12,725 nucleotides of DNA from an uncultured Clostridia bacterium (GTDB lineage: Bacteria > Bacillota > Clostridia > Christensenellales > UBA1242). The notes under the pieces are model-generated. The model searched no databases. It was not told the origin of the DNA and worked only from the letters and a program-made list of their open reading frames with translations. The stretch spans positions 1 through 12,725 of the forward strand of contig CAOJFR010000033.1 in the NCBI GenBank assembly GCA_948434855.1, given 5' to 3'. The position numbers and the translations under genes are program-made. Shown here one piece after another: positions 7,388 through 12,725 of this stretch; positions within the stretch are counted from its first letter, which is position 1; the number at the start of each line of letters is the position of its first letter.

Positions 7388-7684
7388 ATGTTTGATTTAA
7401 AATGTAAAAGAAAAGGCTGCGTTTATAACAAAAACAGCAACTGCACTGCAAAAAATGTTGAAGTTAAAGAAAACACAGGCTGCAAGACCTATGAACCAAG
7501 CAACGAAGCAGAAGTTGGTGAAGTTGAAAAAGTTAGCCAACCCCCAATCAGAAAAGATATCAATGTTGATTGCAAGGCAGACTGCATTTTTAATAACGAT
7601 TGCACTTGCACAGCAAACGGCATAACGGTTCAAACCTGTGAAAATACAGCGTGCCCAAACTGCTGCACATACATGCCAAAATAA
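7388..7684 (+). CDS. Cysteine-rich protein with two DUF1540-like repeats
   Basis: The 98-residue product contains 12 cysteines in two homologous blocks. Block 1 (residues 6-36) reads CKRKGCVYNKNSNCTAKNVE with a later CKTYEP. Block 2 (residues 62-98) reads CKADCIFNNDCTCTANGIT with a later CCTYMPK. Both follow the DUF1540 pattern of C-x4-C (or C-x3-C), YN or FN, then CxAxxIxV, then C-x-T-Y/F, a small cysteine domain common in clostridia and of unknown function; metal binding is a common guess. A Glu/Val-rich linker joins them. I chose the ATG at 7388, preceded by AGGAGAG; an upstream in-frame ATG at 7340 has no ribosome site. There is no signal peptide or membrane segment. It is divergent from rplI. 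Confidence 0.85.
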   Translation: MFDLKCKRKGCVYNKNSNCTAKNVEVKENTGCKTYEPSNEAEVGEVEKVSQPPIRKDINVDCKADCIFNNDCTCTANGITVQTCENTACPNCCTYMPK

Positions 7685-7714
7685 AAGGAGACCTAAACAG
7701 TCTCTTTTTATTTT
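7685..7714 (+). terminator. Intrinsic terminator of the cysteine protein gene
   Basis: An 8-bp stem (7685-7692 AAGGAGAC with 7700-7707 GTCTCTTT, one G-U pair) has a 7-base loop and is followed by a T-rich tract. The end of the tract overlaps the -35 box of the next promoter. Confidence 0.85.
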
Positions 7715-7740
7715 GACATATTCCACGTTTTTAGTATAAT
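7713..7740 (+). promoter_or_regulatory. Sigma-A promoter of the HAD phosphatase gene
   Basis: TTGACA (7713-7718), a 16-base spacer and TATAAT (7735-7740) are present. The -35 box directly abuts the U-tract of the preceding terminator. The start at 7760 has AGGAGA eight bases upstream. Confidence 0.9.
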
Positions 7741-7759
7741 TAACTCATAGGAGACACAA

Positions 7760-8341
7760 ATGAAAATAGGTATAGATTTTGATGGTGTAATATTAGACAC
7801 TGAAAGAGCACTAAAGTTTTATGCAGATTATTATTCATATTTTGAACTCGGCGGTTTAAAAAGAAAACGTAGTGATTCTCTGTCACAAGAAAAGTGTTTT
7901 GATTGGACACCAGAGCAAAAGAAAGAATTTTATAAAAAATATTATATATTAGCATCAAACACCGCCTCATTCTTAACAGGAGCAAAAACGATTTTAAAAA
8001 AACTTAAAGAAGAAGGCCATGAACTCTATATTGTTTCAAACAGAGGCGTAAGAGACTATGTTGACGAAACCAAGCTTGCCAGAGAACGAATGAAAGAGTT
8101 AGAAATTGAGTTTGATGGTTTTGCATGGGATAACGAGAATAAAGCTGAAACTTGCAAAAGGCTCGGAATAGATCTTATGATTGACGATAGCCCAGTTAAT
8201 GCAAAAGATTTTATTGGTTCAGACATTAAAATGCTATATTTTAGAGATGTTAAAATAGAAAGAGTTTTTGCTGACAACATCAAAAGAGTTGACTCTTGGA
8301 TGGATATATATTTTGAAGCAAATAAAATTGAATATAGATAA
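7760..8341 (+). CDS. HAD-superfamily phosphatase, 5'-nucleotidase (NT5C)-like
   Basis: The 193-residue product carries all four HAD motifs: motif I DFDGVILDT (nucleophile Asp6, acid/base Asp8), motif II Ser93 in YIVSNRG, motif III a lysine at 128 or 133 (ENKAETCKRLG), and motif IV Asp142-Asp143 in LMIDDSP. The layout and length, with a helical cap between motifs I and II (about residues 15-75), resemble the NT5C-type cytosolic 5'(3')-deoxyribonucleotidases (Pfam PF06941). Those proteins dephosphorylate nucleoside monophosphates. The substrate cannot be fixed from sequence; sugar-phosphate phosphatases of the same fold remain possible. The protein is cytoplasmic. The gene stands alone between its own promoter and terminator, so the context gives no pathway. 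Confidence 0.85.
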   Translation: MKIGIDFDGVILDTERALKFYADYYSYFELGGLKRKRSDSLSQEKCFDWTPEQKKEFYKKYYILASNTASFLTGAKTILKKLKEEGHELYIVSNRGVRDYVDETKLARERMKELEIEFDGFAWDNENKAETCKRLGIDLMIDDSPVNAKDFIGSDIKMLYFRDVKIERVFADNIKRVDSWMDIYFEANKIEYR

Positions 8342-8366
8342 TGCGTTCAGTCAAAATTATAAAATA

Positions 8367-8395
8367 AAAAGAGATGTTAAATTAACATCTCTTTT
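8367..8395 (+). terminator. Intrinsic terminator of the HAD gene, usable from both strands
   Basis: A 14-base perfect inverted repeat (AAAAGAGATGTTAA / TTAACATCTCTTTT) is separated by one base. A-tract on one side and T-tract on the other allow function in both directions. Its arms share AAAAGAGATGT/ACATCTCTTTT with the rRNA terminator at 12061-12095. Confidence 0.9.
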
Positions 8396-8450
8396 AAATT
8401 ACCATAGTTTTGGATTGTTTTTTAATTAATCATTTAATTTATAATTTCTG

Positions 8451-8486
8451 TAAAATAAAAACACCAAGCAAAGTTGCTTAGTGTTT
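8451..8486 (-). terminator. Intrinsic terminator of the 287-residue membrane protein gene
   Basis: On the minus strand, AAACACTAAGCAA pairs with TTGCTTGGTGTTT (8459-8486) with one G-U pair, followed by TTATTTTA. It lies about 15 bases past the stop at 8501. It faces the terminator at 8367-8395, so the two convergent genes are insulated. Confidence 0.9.
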
Positions 8487-8500
8487 CAAAAAATATTAAG

Positions 8501-9364
8501 CTATTTTGTTTTTGTAGTCTTTGCCTTGCTTGGCACAGCCTTTTTTGGTACTGCTTTGTCTGCAGTTTTTGTTGCTGCTTTTGCTGAGGTTTGTTTTGTT
8601 GCAGTTTTCGTAGCAGCGGTTTTTACTGCTGATTTTTTCTTTGCTGAAACTCTTGTTTTTTTAATTGCTGGTTCCAAAGCATTTCCTTCAACAGGAATAA
8701 CTGCTTCATCTTCCGGAAGAGATGAAGAAATAGTCTCAACCTCAACCAAAGCTGGCTCAGTTTCGTCTTTATGCTTAATAACTCCCTTCTTATCCAAAAC
8801 AAAAATAATTAAGCAAGCAAGTGCAACTGTTCCAAACACAGAAACAAACACAATTGCTGTTGTGCGAAGTGCAATATTCATTGCACATTCAAGCTCAATT
8901 TTATCACCCATAAACATCTTAAGCATCATAACAAGTTGTTCATAAGTCATTTTCTTACCAGTGGTTTCATCAACAACAATTCCACCATCAGGAAACTCCG
9001 ATTTTGATTCTGCAAGCAAGTCTTCAACATCAATGACAATTTTAAATGCGTTAATTTTTCCTATTTTAACGGTCTTGCCATTTTCAATCTCATACAAAAT
9101 ACCATTTTCAATTTTATAATCAGAGCACTCCGGAACATTCTGTGTATCTGGCATAATGTTCATAGAACTAGAATCTGCATAAATCTTGCCATTTTTAAAT
9201 TCCAATTCCATTGCAACGCTCTCAAACAAAATTCTTCCCTCATATTTATATTTATTTCCACGAGGAAGAGCACAAACAACAATAAGCATAGCCAAAAATA
9301 ATCCAAAGATAACTGATGAAGCAATAAATAATGGTTTTTTGCAAAAATTAATAAACTTTCTCAT
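8501..9364 (-). CDS. Two-pass membrane protein with a long Lys/Ala-rich cytoplasmic tail
   Basis: I do not recognise a named family. The 287-residue product has a short basic N-terminus (MRKFINFCKKP), a first membrane segment at about 11-33, an extracytoplasmic region at about 36-165 with several beta-prone stretches (for example GRILFESVAMELEFKNG), and a second membrane segment at about 169-190. It then has LDKKGV and a cytoplasmic tail. Residues 196-232 are acidic; residues 235-287 are almost only Lys, Ala, Thr and Val (KTAATKTATKQTSAKAATK), like histone H1 or bacterial H1-like tails. Positive charges on the N-terminus and after the second segment support both ends inside. It is a paralogue of 9499-10089: both begin M-(R/K)-KF, share CKKPL, (P)-x-GNKY and LDKKGV. 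An AGGAG site lies 7 bases before the start. Confidence 0.8.
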   Translation of the reverse strand: MRKFINFCKKPLFIASSVIFGLFLAMLIVVCALPRGNKYKYEGRILFESVAMELEFKNGKIYADSSSMNIMPDTQNVPECSDYKIENGILYEIENGKTVKIGKINAFKIVIDVEDLLAESKSEFPDGGIVVDETTGKKMTYEQLVMMLKMFMGDKIELECAMNIALRTTAIVFVSVFGTVALACLIIFVLDKKGVIKHKDETEPALVEVETISSSLPEDEAVIPVEGNALEPAIKKTRVSAKKKSAVKTAATKTATKQTSAKAATKTADKAVPKKAVPSKAKTTKTK

Positions 9365-9392
9365 AACTTTCTCCTAATTTAATGTTAAATAT

Positions 9393-9422
9393 ATAGTAAT
9401 ATTTAATGTTTAAATTTGTCAA
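9393..9422 (-). promoter_or_regulatory. Promoter of the 287-residue membrane protein gene
   Basis: TTGACA (9417-9422) is perfect. The -10 is weaker; TACTAT (9393-9398) lies 18 bases away. The surrounding sequence is very AT-rich, so other -10 registers are possible. Confidence 0.6.
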
Positions 9423-9444
9423 TAAATAATTAAATTTATTTAAA

Positions 9445-9476
9445 AATAAAAAAGAGAGAATAAATTTTCCCTCTTT
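9445..9476 (-). terminator. Intrinsic terminator of the 196-residue membrane protein gene
   Basis: On the minus strand AAAGAGGGAA and TTCTCTCTTT (9467-9476 with 9451-9460) pair with one G-U around a 6-base loop, followed by TTTATTTTTA. It lies 22 bases past the stop at 9499, upstream of the promoter of the paralogue. Confidence 0.85.
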
Positions 9477-9498
9477 CTTAATTATGAAATTTTATAAA

Positions 9499-10089
9499 TT
9501 ATTCAGCTGCTGCTTCAGATTTTTTGTCAAAAACACCTTTTTTATCAAGAAGTGTAACAACAACACATCCAGCAAGTGCAAGACCACTAACAACCATCAA
9601 AACGATTGAAACAGTTTGAACTGCAGTGTTTGCTGTGCAAACAAAATCTGGAGTTTTTTCTGTAGATGCAGGCATAACAAGTTTATAACCTTTAATTTCA
9701 AAAGTTGCAAAACTGTTAATTATAACTTTGCCATCTTCCTTCTTATAGCTTAATTCTTCATTAGCAGCTTCGTTCATTGTTTCAATAGATTTGTCAATGT
9801 TTTCTTCATTATAAAGATCACCCAAAAGTTCTTTCATTGCATTTTTATAAGCTTTTTCATCAAGCTTAATGCCCATTTTTGCTTTTCCATCTTTTCCAAG
9901 AGTAATGGTTTGTGAAATTGTGAAGTCTGGAGCAGAAGCCCCCATCGTGTCCTTTAGGTTAACTTTAGCTGCATATTTATTGCCAAGTGGCATTATGAAT
10001 GAAACAACTAGTAGTGCAGTGAAAACTACAAATAGAACAGCAGAAACAAGTAGTAATGGTTTTTTGCAAAGATTTACAAATTTTTTCAT
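9499..10089 (-). CDS. Two-pass membrane protein, paralogue of 8501-9364, with poly-G promoter
   Basis: The 196-residue product has the same plan as its neighbour: basic start MKKFVNLCKKPLLL, first membrane segment at about 11-33, PLGNKY, an extracytoplasmic domain at about 36-150 (DFTISQTITLGKDGKAKMGI, then a helical DLYNEENIDKSIETMNEA), a second membrane segment at about 157-181, and LDKKGVFDKKSEAAAE as a short cytoplasmic end. It lacks the long Lys/Ala tail. The family is unknown to me and the function is not assignable; surface exposure is inferred from topology. AAAGGAG lies 7 bases before the ATG. Its promoter has nine G bases in the spacer, which suggests on-off or graded expression between cells. 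Confidence 0.82.
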   Translation of the reverse strand: MKKFVNLCKKPLLLVSAVLFVVFTALLVVSFIMPLGNKYAAKVNLKDTMGASAPDFTISQTITLGKDGKAKMGIKLDEKAYKNAMKELLGDLYNEENIDKSIETMNEAANEELSYKKEDGKVIINSFATFEIKGYKLVMPASTEKTPDFVCTANTAVQTVSIVLMVVSGLALAGCVVVTLLDKKGVFDKKSEAAAE

Positions 10090-10122
10090 AAATTATCTCC
10101 TTTTTTTATTTTTGTTAATTTC

Positions 10123-10151
10123 ATAATACCCCCCCCCAAGTGAATTGTCAA
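10123..10151 (-). promoter_or_regulatory. Sigma-A promoter with a G9 tract in its spacer (probable phase switch)
   Basis: TTGACA (10146-10151) and TATTAT (10123-10128) are separated by exactly 17 bases: ATTCACTT then nine G (10129-10137). Loss or gain of one G would give 16 or 18. A second TTGACA lies further upstream at 10168-10173 without a matching -10. Confidence 0.88.
10129..10137. repeat. Homopolymer of nine C (plus) / nine G (minus)
   Basis: A run of nine C on the plus strand stands out in otherwise AT-rich DNA. It sits entirely inside the -35/-10 spacer, directly next to the -10 box. Confidence 0.97.
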
Positions 10152-10247
10152 GCAAATAAAAATAAAATGTCAAAATAATACAAAAAGCTTCATGGGCTCA
10201 GGTTTCCTCTTATGATGCTAGCTAACACTTATATTTAATGCTGTCTA

Positions 10248-10276
10248 TTGACACTTTGTTACAAAAGTTTTATAAT
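10248..10276 (+). promoter_or_regulatory. Perfect sigma-A promoter of the dual-HEPN gene
   Basis: TTGACA (10248-10253), a 17-base spacer and TATAAT (10271-10276) match the consensus exactly. The predicted transcript start, about 7 bases past the -10, is at 10282-10284, on the ATG at 10283. The frame's earlier ATG at 10238 lies upstream of the promoter. Confidence 0.9.
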
Positions 10277-10282
10277 TTATTT

Positions 10283-10654
10283 ATGGATTTTAAAAACTTA
10301 GACACTCAGAGTGAATTTGATGCAAGAATTTCCCTTGCAACCTCTCAAAATGAAATTTTAAAAAGAATGTTTGGAAGTATTGATGAAAATGGCTTCAACC
10401 TAAACATAGATTTTTCTAAAATTTCATCAAACAAACTCAAAGACTTTTGGCTTTACACCACTGGCTTTTTAGGTTTAATTAATTATGAAAATCAAGAAAC
10501 CGTTTTAAGCAGCTCAGAAGCAGAAGACATTCTTAAAGGAAATTTTTGTTTAAAAGTAATTTCTTCCGCAGAGGTATCAGAAATACTAAAAAGGTCAGGA
10601 ATAAAAGAACAAAGGGCTGGATATTCTCAGCACTATGATTTAAACACCATTTAA
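10283..10654 (+). CDS. 5' fragment of the dual-HEPN gene (123 residues)
   Basis: If the TAA acts as a stop, this part gives 123 residues starting MDFKNLDTQSEFDARIS and ending QHYDLNTI. It holds the N-terminal helical part of the first HEPN region (KLKDFWLYTTGFLGLINYEN at 51-70) but not the RNxxxH motif, which lies 49 codons further on. By itself it should lack RNase activity. Starting at the ATG at 10238 would add 15 residues but places the start upstream of the promoter. Confidence 0.55.
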   Translation: MDFKNLDTQSEFDARISLATSQNEILKRMFGSIDENGFNLNIDFSKISSNKLKDFWLYTTGFLGLINYENQETVLSSSEAEDILKGNFCLKVISSAEVSEILKRSGIKEQRAGYSQHYDLNTI

Positions 10655-10819
10655 GATGGCAAATATTCTATTGAAAAAAATGCATTATATAATGCCACAA
10701 ACTATTGCAACCTGCTAAAACTAAATACAAATCCAATAGAGATTTACACAGACAATCCCCACCTAAACACAGACCCAGCATATCTTCTTAAACAAATTAG
10801 AAATAGCCTTGCTCACTCT

Positions 10820-12016
10820 GTGCCATATATTAACGGAAACACATTAACCCTCCTTTCAAAAGATGATGAATATGTTGTTTCAAAAATGTGGCTTAGAGGT
10901 TTTGCAGAAACATTTTGTATGCTAAGCAAAAATATTAAAGAAGAAACAATTGCAGAAGCCTTAATAAAAGAGTTACCTATTCAAAAAAACTATATCGAAA
11001 ATGAAAAAGATGTAGATAAAGCATTATCATCAATAAAAAATATATTTCCTGAAGACATTAAGAAAAACTATTTCCGCATAAACACATTTGTAAAAAACAG
11101 ACTAAACTACGAGCCAGATTTCTACAAAAAGCCTTTTGATAAAAAAGTTGAATGCATTGCAACAATACTTGCAAACAATCCAAATTTTCTTTCATCATCA
11201 AGCGAAACGATCAATCCAACAATAATATATAACCTTCAACAGCTTGTTGCTAAAGAACTTTTAAAAAGAGGTGAAGATGCATACTTAACTGATGAAGATA
11301 TATTCATTTCTGAAATTGAAGAGCTAAACAAACAATATCAAGACCATATGCTCATGTCTGAGCAATTCAAAAAACATAATCCAGTGCTCAGAACTTCAAT
11401 GCAAAAAAGAAGAAACATGGTTTTGCAGTCACAGGCAAATTCATTAATCAAAAAAATTGACCAGTTGTTAGAAGATATTGAAAATAAAAGAAAACTTGAG
11501 TGTTCCAACATGGAACTTTTCAATCCAGACTCGCTTGAAAAAATGCCAGTTGAAGTTGCAGTAAATCTTGTTTGGCTTATTGCCTTCAACAATCTTGCAA
11601 CCAGTGGTTTTTATGAAGAACTTCTTGCCAATGAAAAATATTTAAGATTCAACAAAACTGAAAAAGATTTCTTTTCCAAGTTTAACTTTAGCAAAATAAC
11701 ATTAACCAGAGGTTCAAAAAAGTTTCCAATTAAGTCTGCCGAAAACATAGGCTATGCACTTTCATATATAAGAAATTCTCTGTGTCATGGAATGGTTCAA
11801 TATACACTTCCACCAGCAAAGCAGGGTGAGAAATTTACATATAAAGATGTAAACCTAATCTTCAAAAGAGACCAAGACACAGAAATGTATGGAAAACTAA
11901 TTGATTTTTACAATTTGTTTAATAATTCAAAATTCACATTTCAGAGAAAACATGACATTAAAAATAACAATGAAAAAGAACCATCATCTGAAAGTGAACA
12001 ACAAAAAGATGAATAA
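10820..12016 (+). CDS. 3' fragment of the dual-HEPN gene (second HEPN domain)
   Basis: The same frame stays open from 10655 to 12016. The only conventional start codon after the TAA near the beginning is a GTG at 10820, which has no ribosome site and lies just after the first RNSLAHS motif, so independent translation from there is doubtful. From this GTG the product is 398 residues and keeps the second motif RNSLCHG at residues 318-324, in a domain from about 241 (KMPVEVAVNLVWLIAFNN) to 370. A truncated form could still dimerise through HEPN2, as single-HEPN RNases do; this is inference. Confidence 0.5.
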   Translation: MPYINGNTLTLLSKDDEYVVSKMWLRGFAETFCMLSKNIKEETIAEALIKELPIQKNYIENEKDVDKALSSIKNIFPEDIKKNYFRINTFVKNRLNYEPDFYKKPFDKKVECIATILANNPNFLSSSSETINPTIIYNLQQLVAKELLKRGEDAYLTDEDIFISEIEELNKQYQDHMLMSEQFKKHNPVLRTSMQKRRNMVLQSQANSLIKKIDQLLEDIENKRKLECSNMELFNPDSLEKMPVEVAVNLVWLIAFNNLATSGFYEELLANEKYLRFNKTEKDFFSKFNFSKITLTRGSKKFPIKSAENIGYALSYIRNSLCHGMVQYTLPPAKQGEKFTYKDVNLIFKRDQDTEMYGKLIDFYNLFNNSKFTFQRKHDIKNNNEKEPSSESEQQKDE

Positions 12017-12023
12017 AAAAAAT

Positions 12024-12052
12024 TCGCCAAGCACCATTGCTTGGTGATTTTT
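12024..12052 (+). terminator. Intrinsic terminator of the dual-HEPN gene
   Basis: A 10-bp stem (TCGCCAAGCA / TGCTTGGTGA, one G-T pair) with loop CCAT is followed by TTTTT. It begins 8 bases after the stop. Its CCAAGCA/TTGCTT arms resemble the terminator at 8451-8486. Confidence 0.9.
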
Positions 12053-12060
12053 ATTTAATA

Positions 12061-12095
12061 AACAAAAAAAAGAGATGTGAATCACATCTCTTTTT
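12061..12095 (-). terminator. Intrinsic terminator of the 5S/rRNA transcript
   Basis: A perfect 13-bp stem (AAAAAGAGATGTG / CACATCTCTTTTT, 12067-12079 with 12083-12095) with a 3-base loop is followed on the minus strand by a T-tract. It lies 9 bases past the 5S 3' end. Confidence 0.9.
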
Positions 12096-12103
12096 AATTG
12101 AAA

Positions 12104-12218
<115 letters not shown>

Positions 12219-12397
12219 AATGGTATAACACACTTATTCAAGTGATATTATTGAATTAACATAATTATTGTAACATGAAGTGCAATAATTGTCAATATTT
12301 ATTCGCACATTCACAACTGCATATTATTGAATCAAAAAAGTAAATTTGCTTTAACACGTATGTTCGTAGTCATCATACTATTCACTTAGTTAGTGAT
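12219..12397. other. 23S-5S spacer without a tRNA
   Basis: About 180 bases separate the 23S and 5S genes. I find no cloverleaf with a T-loop GGTTCGAATCC-like core and no terminator directly after 23S. The only clear signal is the promoter at 12267-12295. Confidence 0.7.
12267..12295 (-). promoter_or_regulatory. Sigma-A promoter between 23S and 5S
   Basis: On the minus strand TTGACA (12290-12295), a 17-base spacer and TACAAT (12267-12272) are present. Transcription would start near 12260, about 42 bases before the 5S 5' end, giving 5S its own transcript. Confidence 0.75.

Positions 12398-12725
<328 letters not shown>

Larger units (their letters stand above)
10283..12016 (+). pseudogene. Compact dual-HEPN ribonuclease-like gene, interrupted by an in-frame TAA
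   Basis: Read through one TAA (10652-10654, codon 124), the frame is open for 577 codons. The protein has two HEPN active-site motifs of the R-N-x3-H type: IRNSLAHS with Arg173 and His178, and IRNSLCHG with Arg497 and His502. Each is preceded by hydrophobic helices and followed by a short beta-hairpin-like stretch, as in HEPN families of the pEK499_p136 and Abi type. HEPN proteins with this motif are usually metal-independent RNases of toxin-antitoxin, abortive-infection or Cas13 systems. The middle (about 340-405) is coiled-coil-like and Lys-rich; the last 20 residues are hydrophilic. No ribosome site precedes the ATG. TAA ends many neighbouring genes, so recoding of TAA is unlikely; a nonsense mutation, assembly error, or bypass are the choices. 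No CRISPR array or obvious antitoxin is adjacent. Confidence 0.7.

Noticed and set aside
8481..8945. Plus-strand reading frame opposite the Lys/Ala tail
   Set aside because: Its Val/Ala/Phe-rich composition is the complement of the repetitive tail, and it starts inside a terminator.
10168..10173. Second TTGACA upstream of the poly-G promoter
   Set aside because: No -10 box lies at a suitable distance; it may be chance in AT-rich DNA.
10238..10282. Longer start for the dual-HEPN frame
   Set aside because: The ATG at 10238 is upstream of the -35 box of a perfect promoter, so it would not be in the transcript.
10140..12100. CRISPR-Cas13 locus
   Set aside because: The protein has two HEPN motifs but is far shorter than typical Cas13, and I see no repeat-spacer array on either side.
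12300..12397. Possible terminator after 23S
   Set aside because: Short hairpins such as CACT/AGTG exist, but none is followed by a U-tract.

Overview
The window looks like chromosomal DNA of a low-GC, Gram-positive-type bacterium, most likely an uncultured clostridium-like member of the Bacillota. The evidence is the AT-rich sequence, strong Shine-Dalgarno sites, near-consensus sigma-A promoters, the canonical S10/spc gene order, and a DUF1540-type cysteine protein. I cannot name a genus.

Layout. Positions 1-5699 (minus strand) hold the S10 operon and the start of the spc cluster: rpsJ-rplC-rplD-rplW-rplB-rpsS-rplV-rpsC-rplP-rpmC-rpsQ-rplN-rplX, with rplX cut by the window edge. Many stops and starts overlap by one base (TAATG), so translation is probably coupled. 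A consensus promoter at 5981-6009 and a leader RNA of about 275 nt precede rpsJ. Next come two single-gene minus-strand units, an unknown coiled-coil protein (6125-6742) and rplI (6832-7275). Two plus-strand units follow: a duplicated DUF1540-like cysteine protein (7388-7684) and a HAD/NT5C-like phosphatase (7760-8341). Two paralogous minus-strand two-pass membrane proteins (8501-9364 and 9499-10089) come next. A plus-strand gene at 10283-12016 encodes a protein with two HEPN RNase motifs and carries an in-frame TAA. The window ends with minus-strand 5S rRNA (12104-12218) and the 3' end of 23S rRNA (12398-12725).

Most units outside the ribosomal cluster are single genes bounded by a sigma-A promoter and an intrinsic terminator.

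The most unusual signals are three. (1) A G9 homopolymer fills the -35/-10 spacer of the promoter of the 196-residue membrane protein, the classical layout of a phase-variable promoter. (2) The compact dual-HEPN protein has two RNxxxH motifs, an apparently leaderless start, and a TAA codon inside its first HEPN region, with the frame staying open on both sides. (3) The 23S sarcin-ricin loop reads AGUACGCAAGGACC instead of the near-universal AGUACGAGAGGACC. The window has no CRISPR array, transposase or tRNA gene that I can see.
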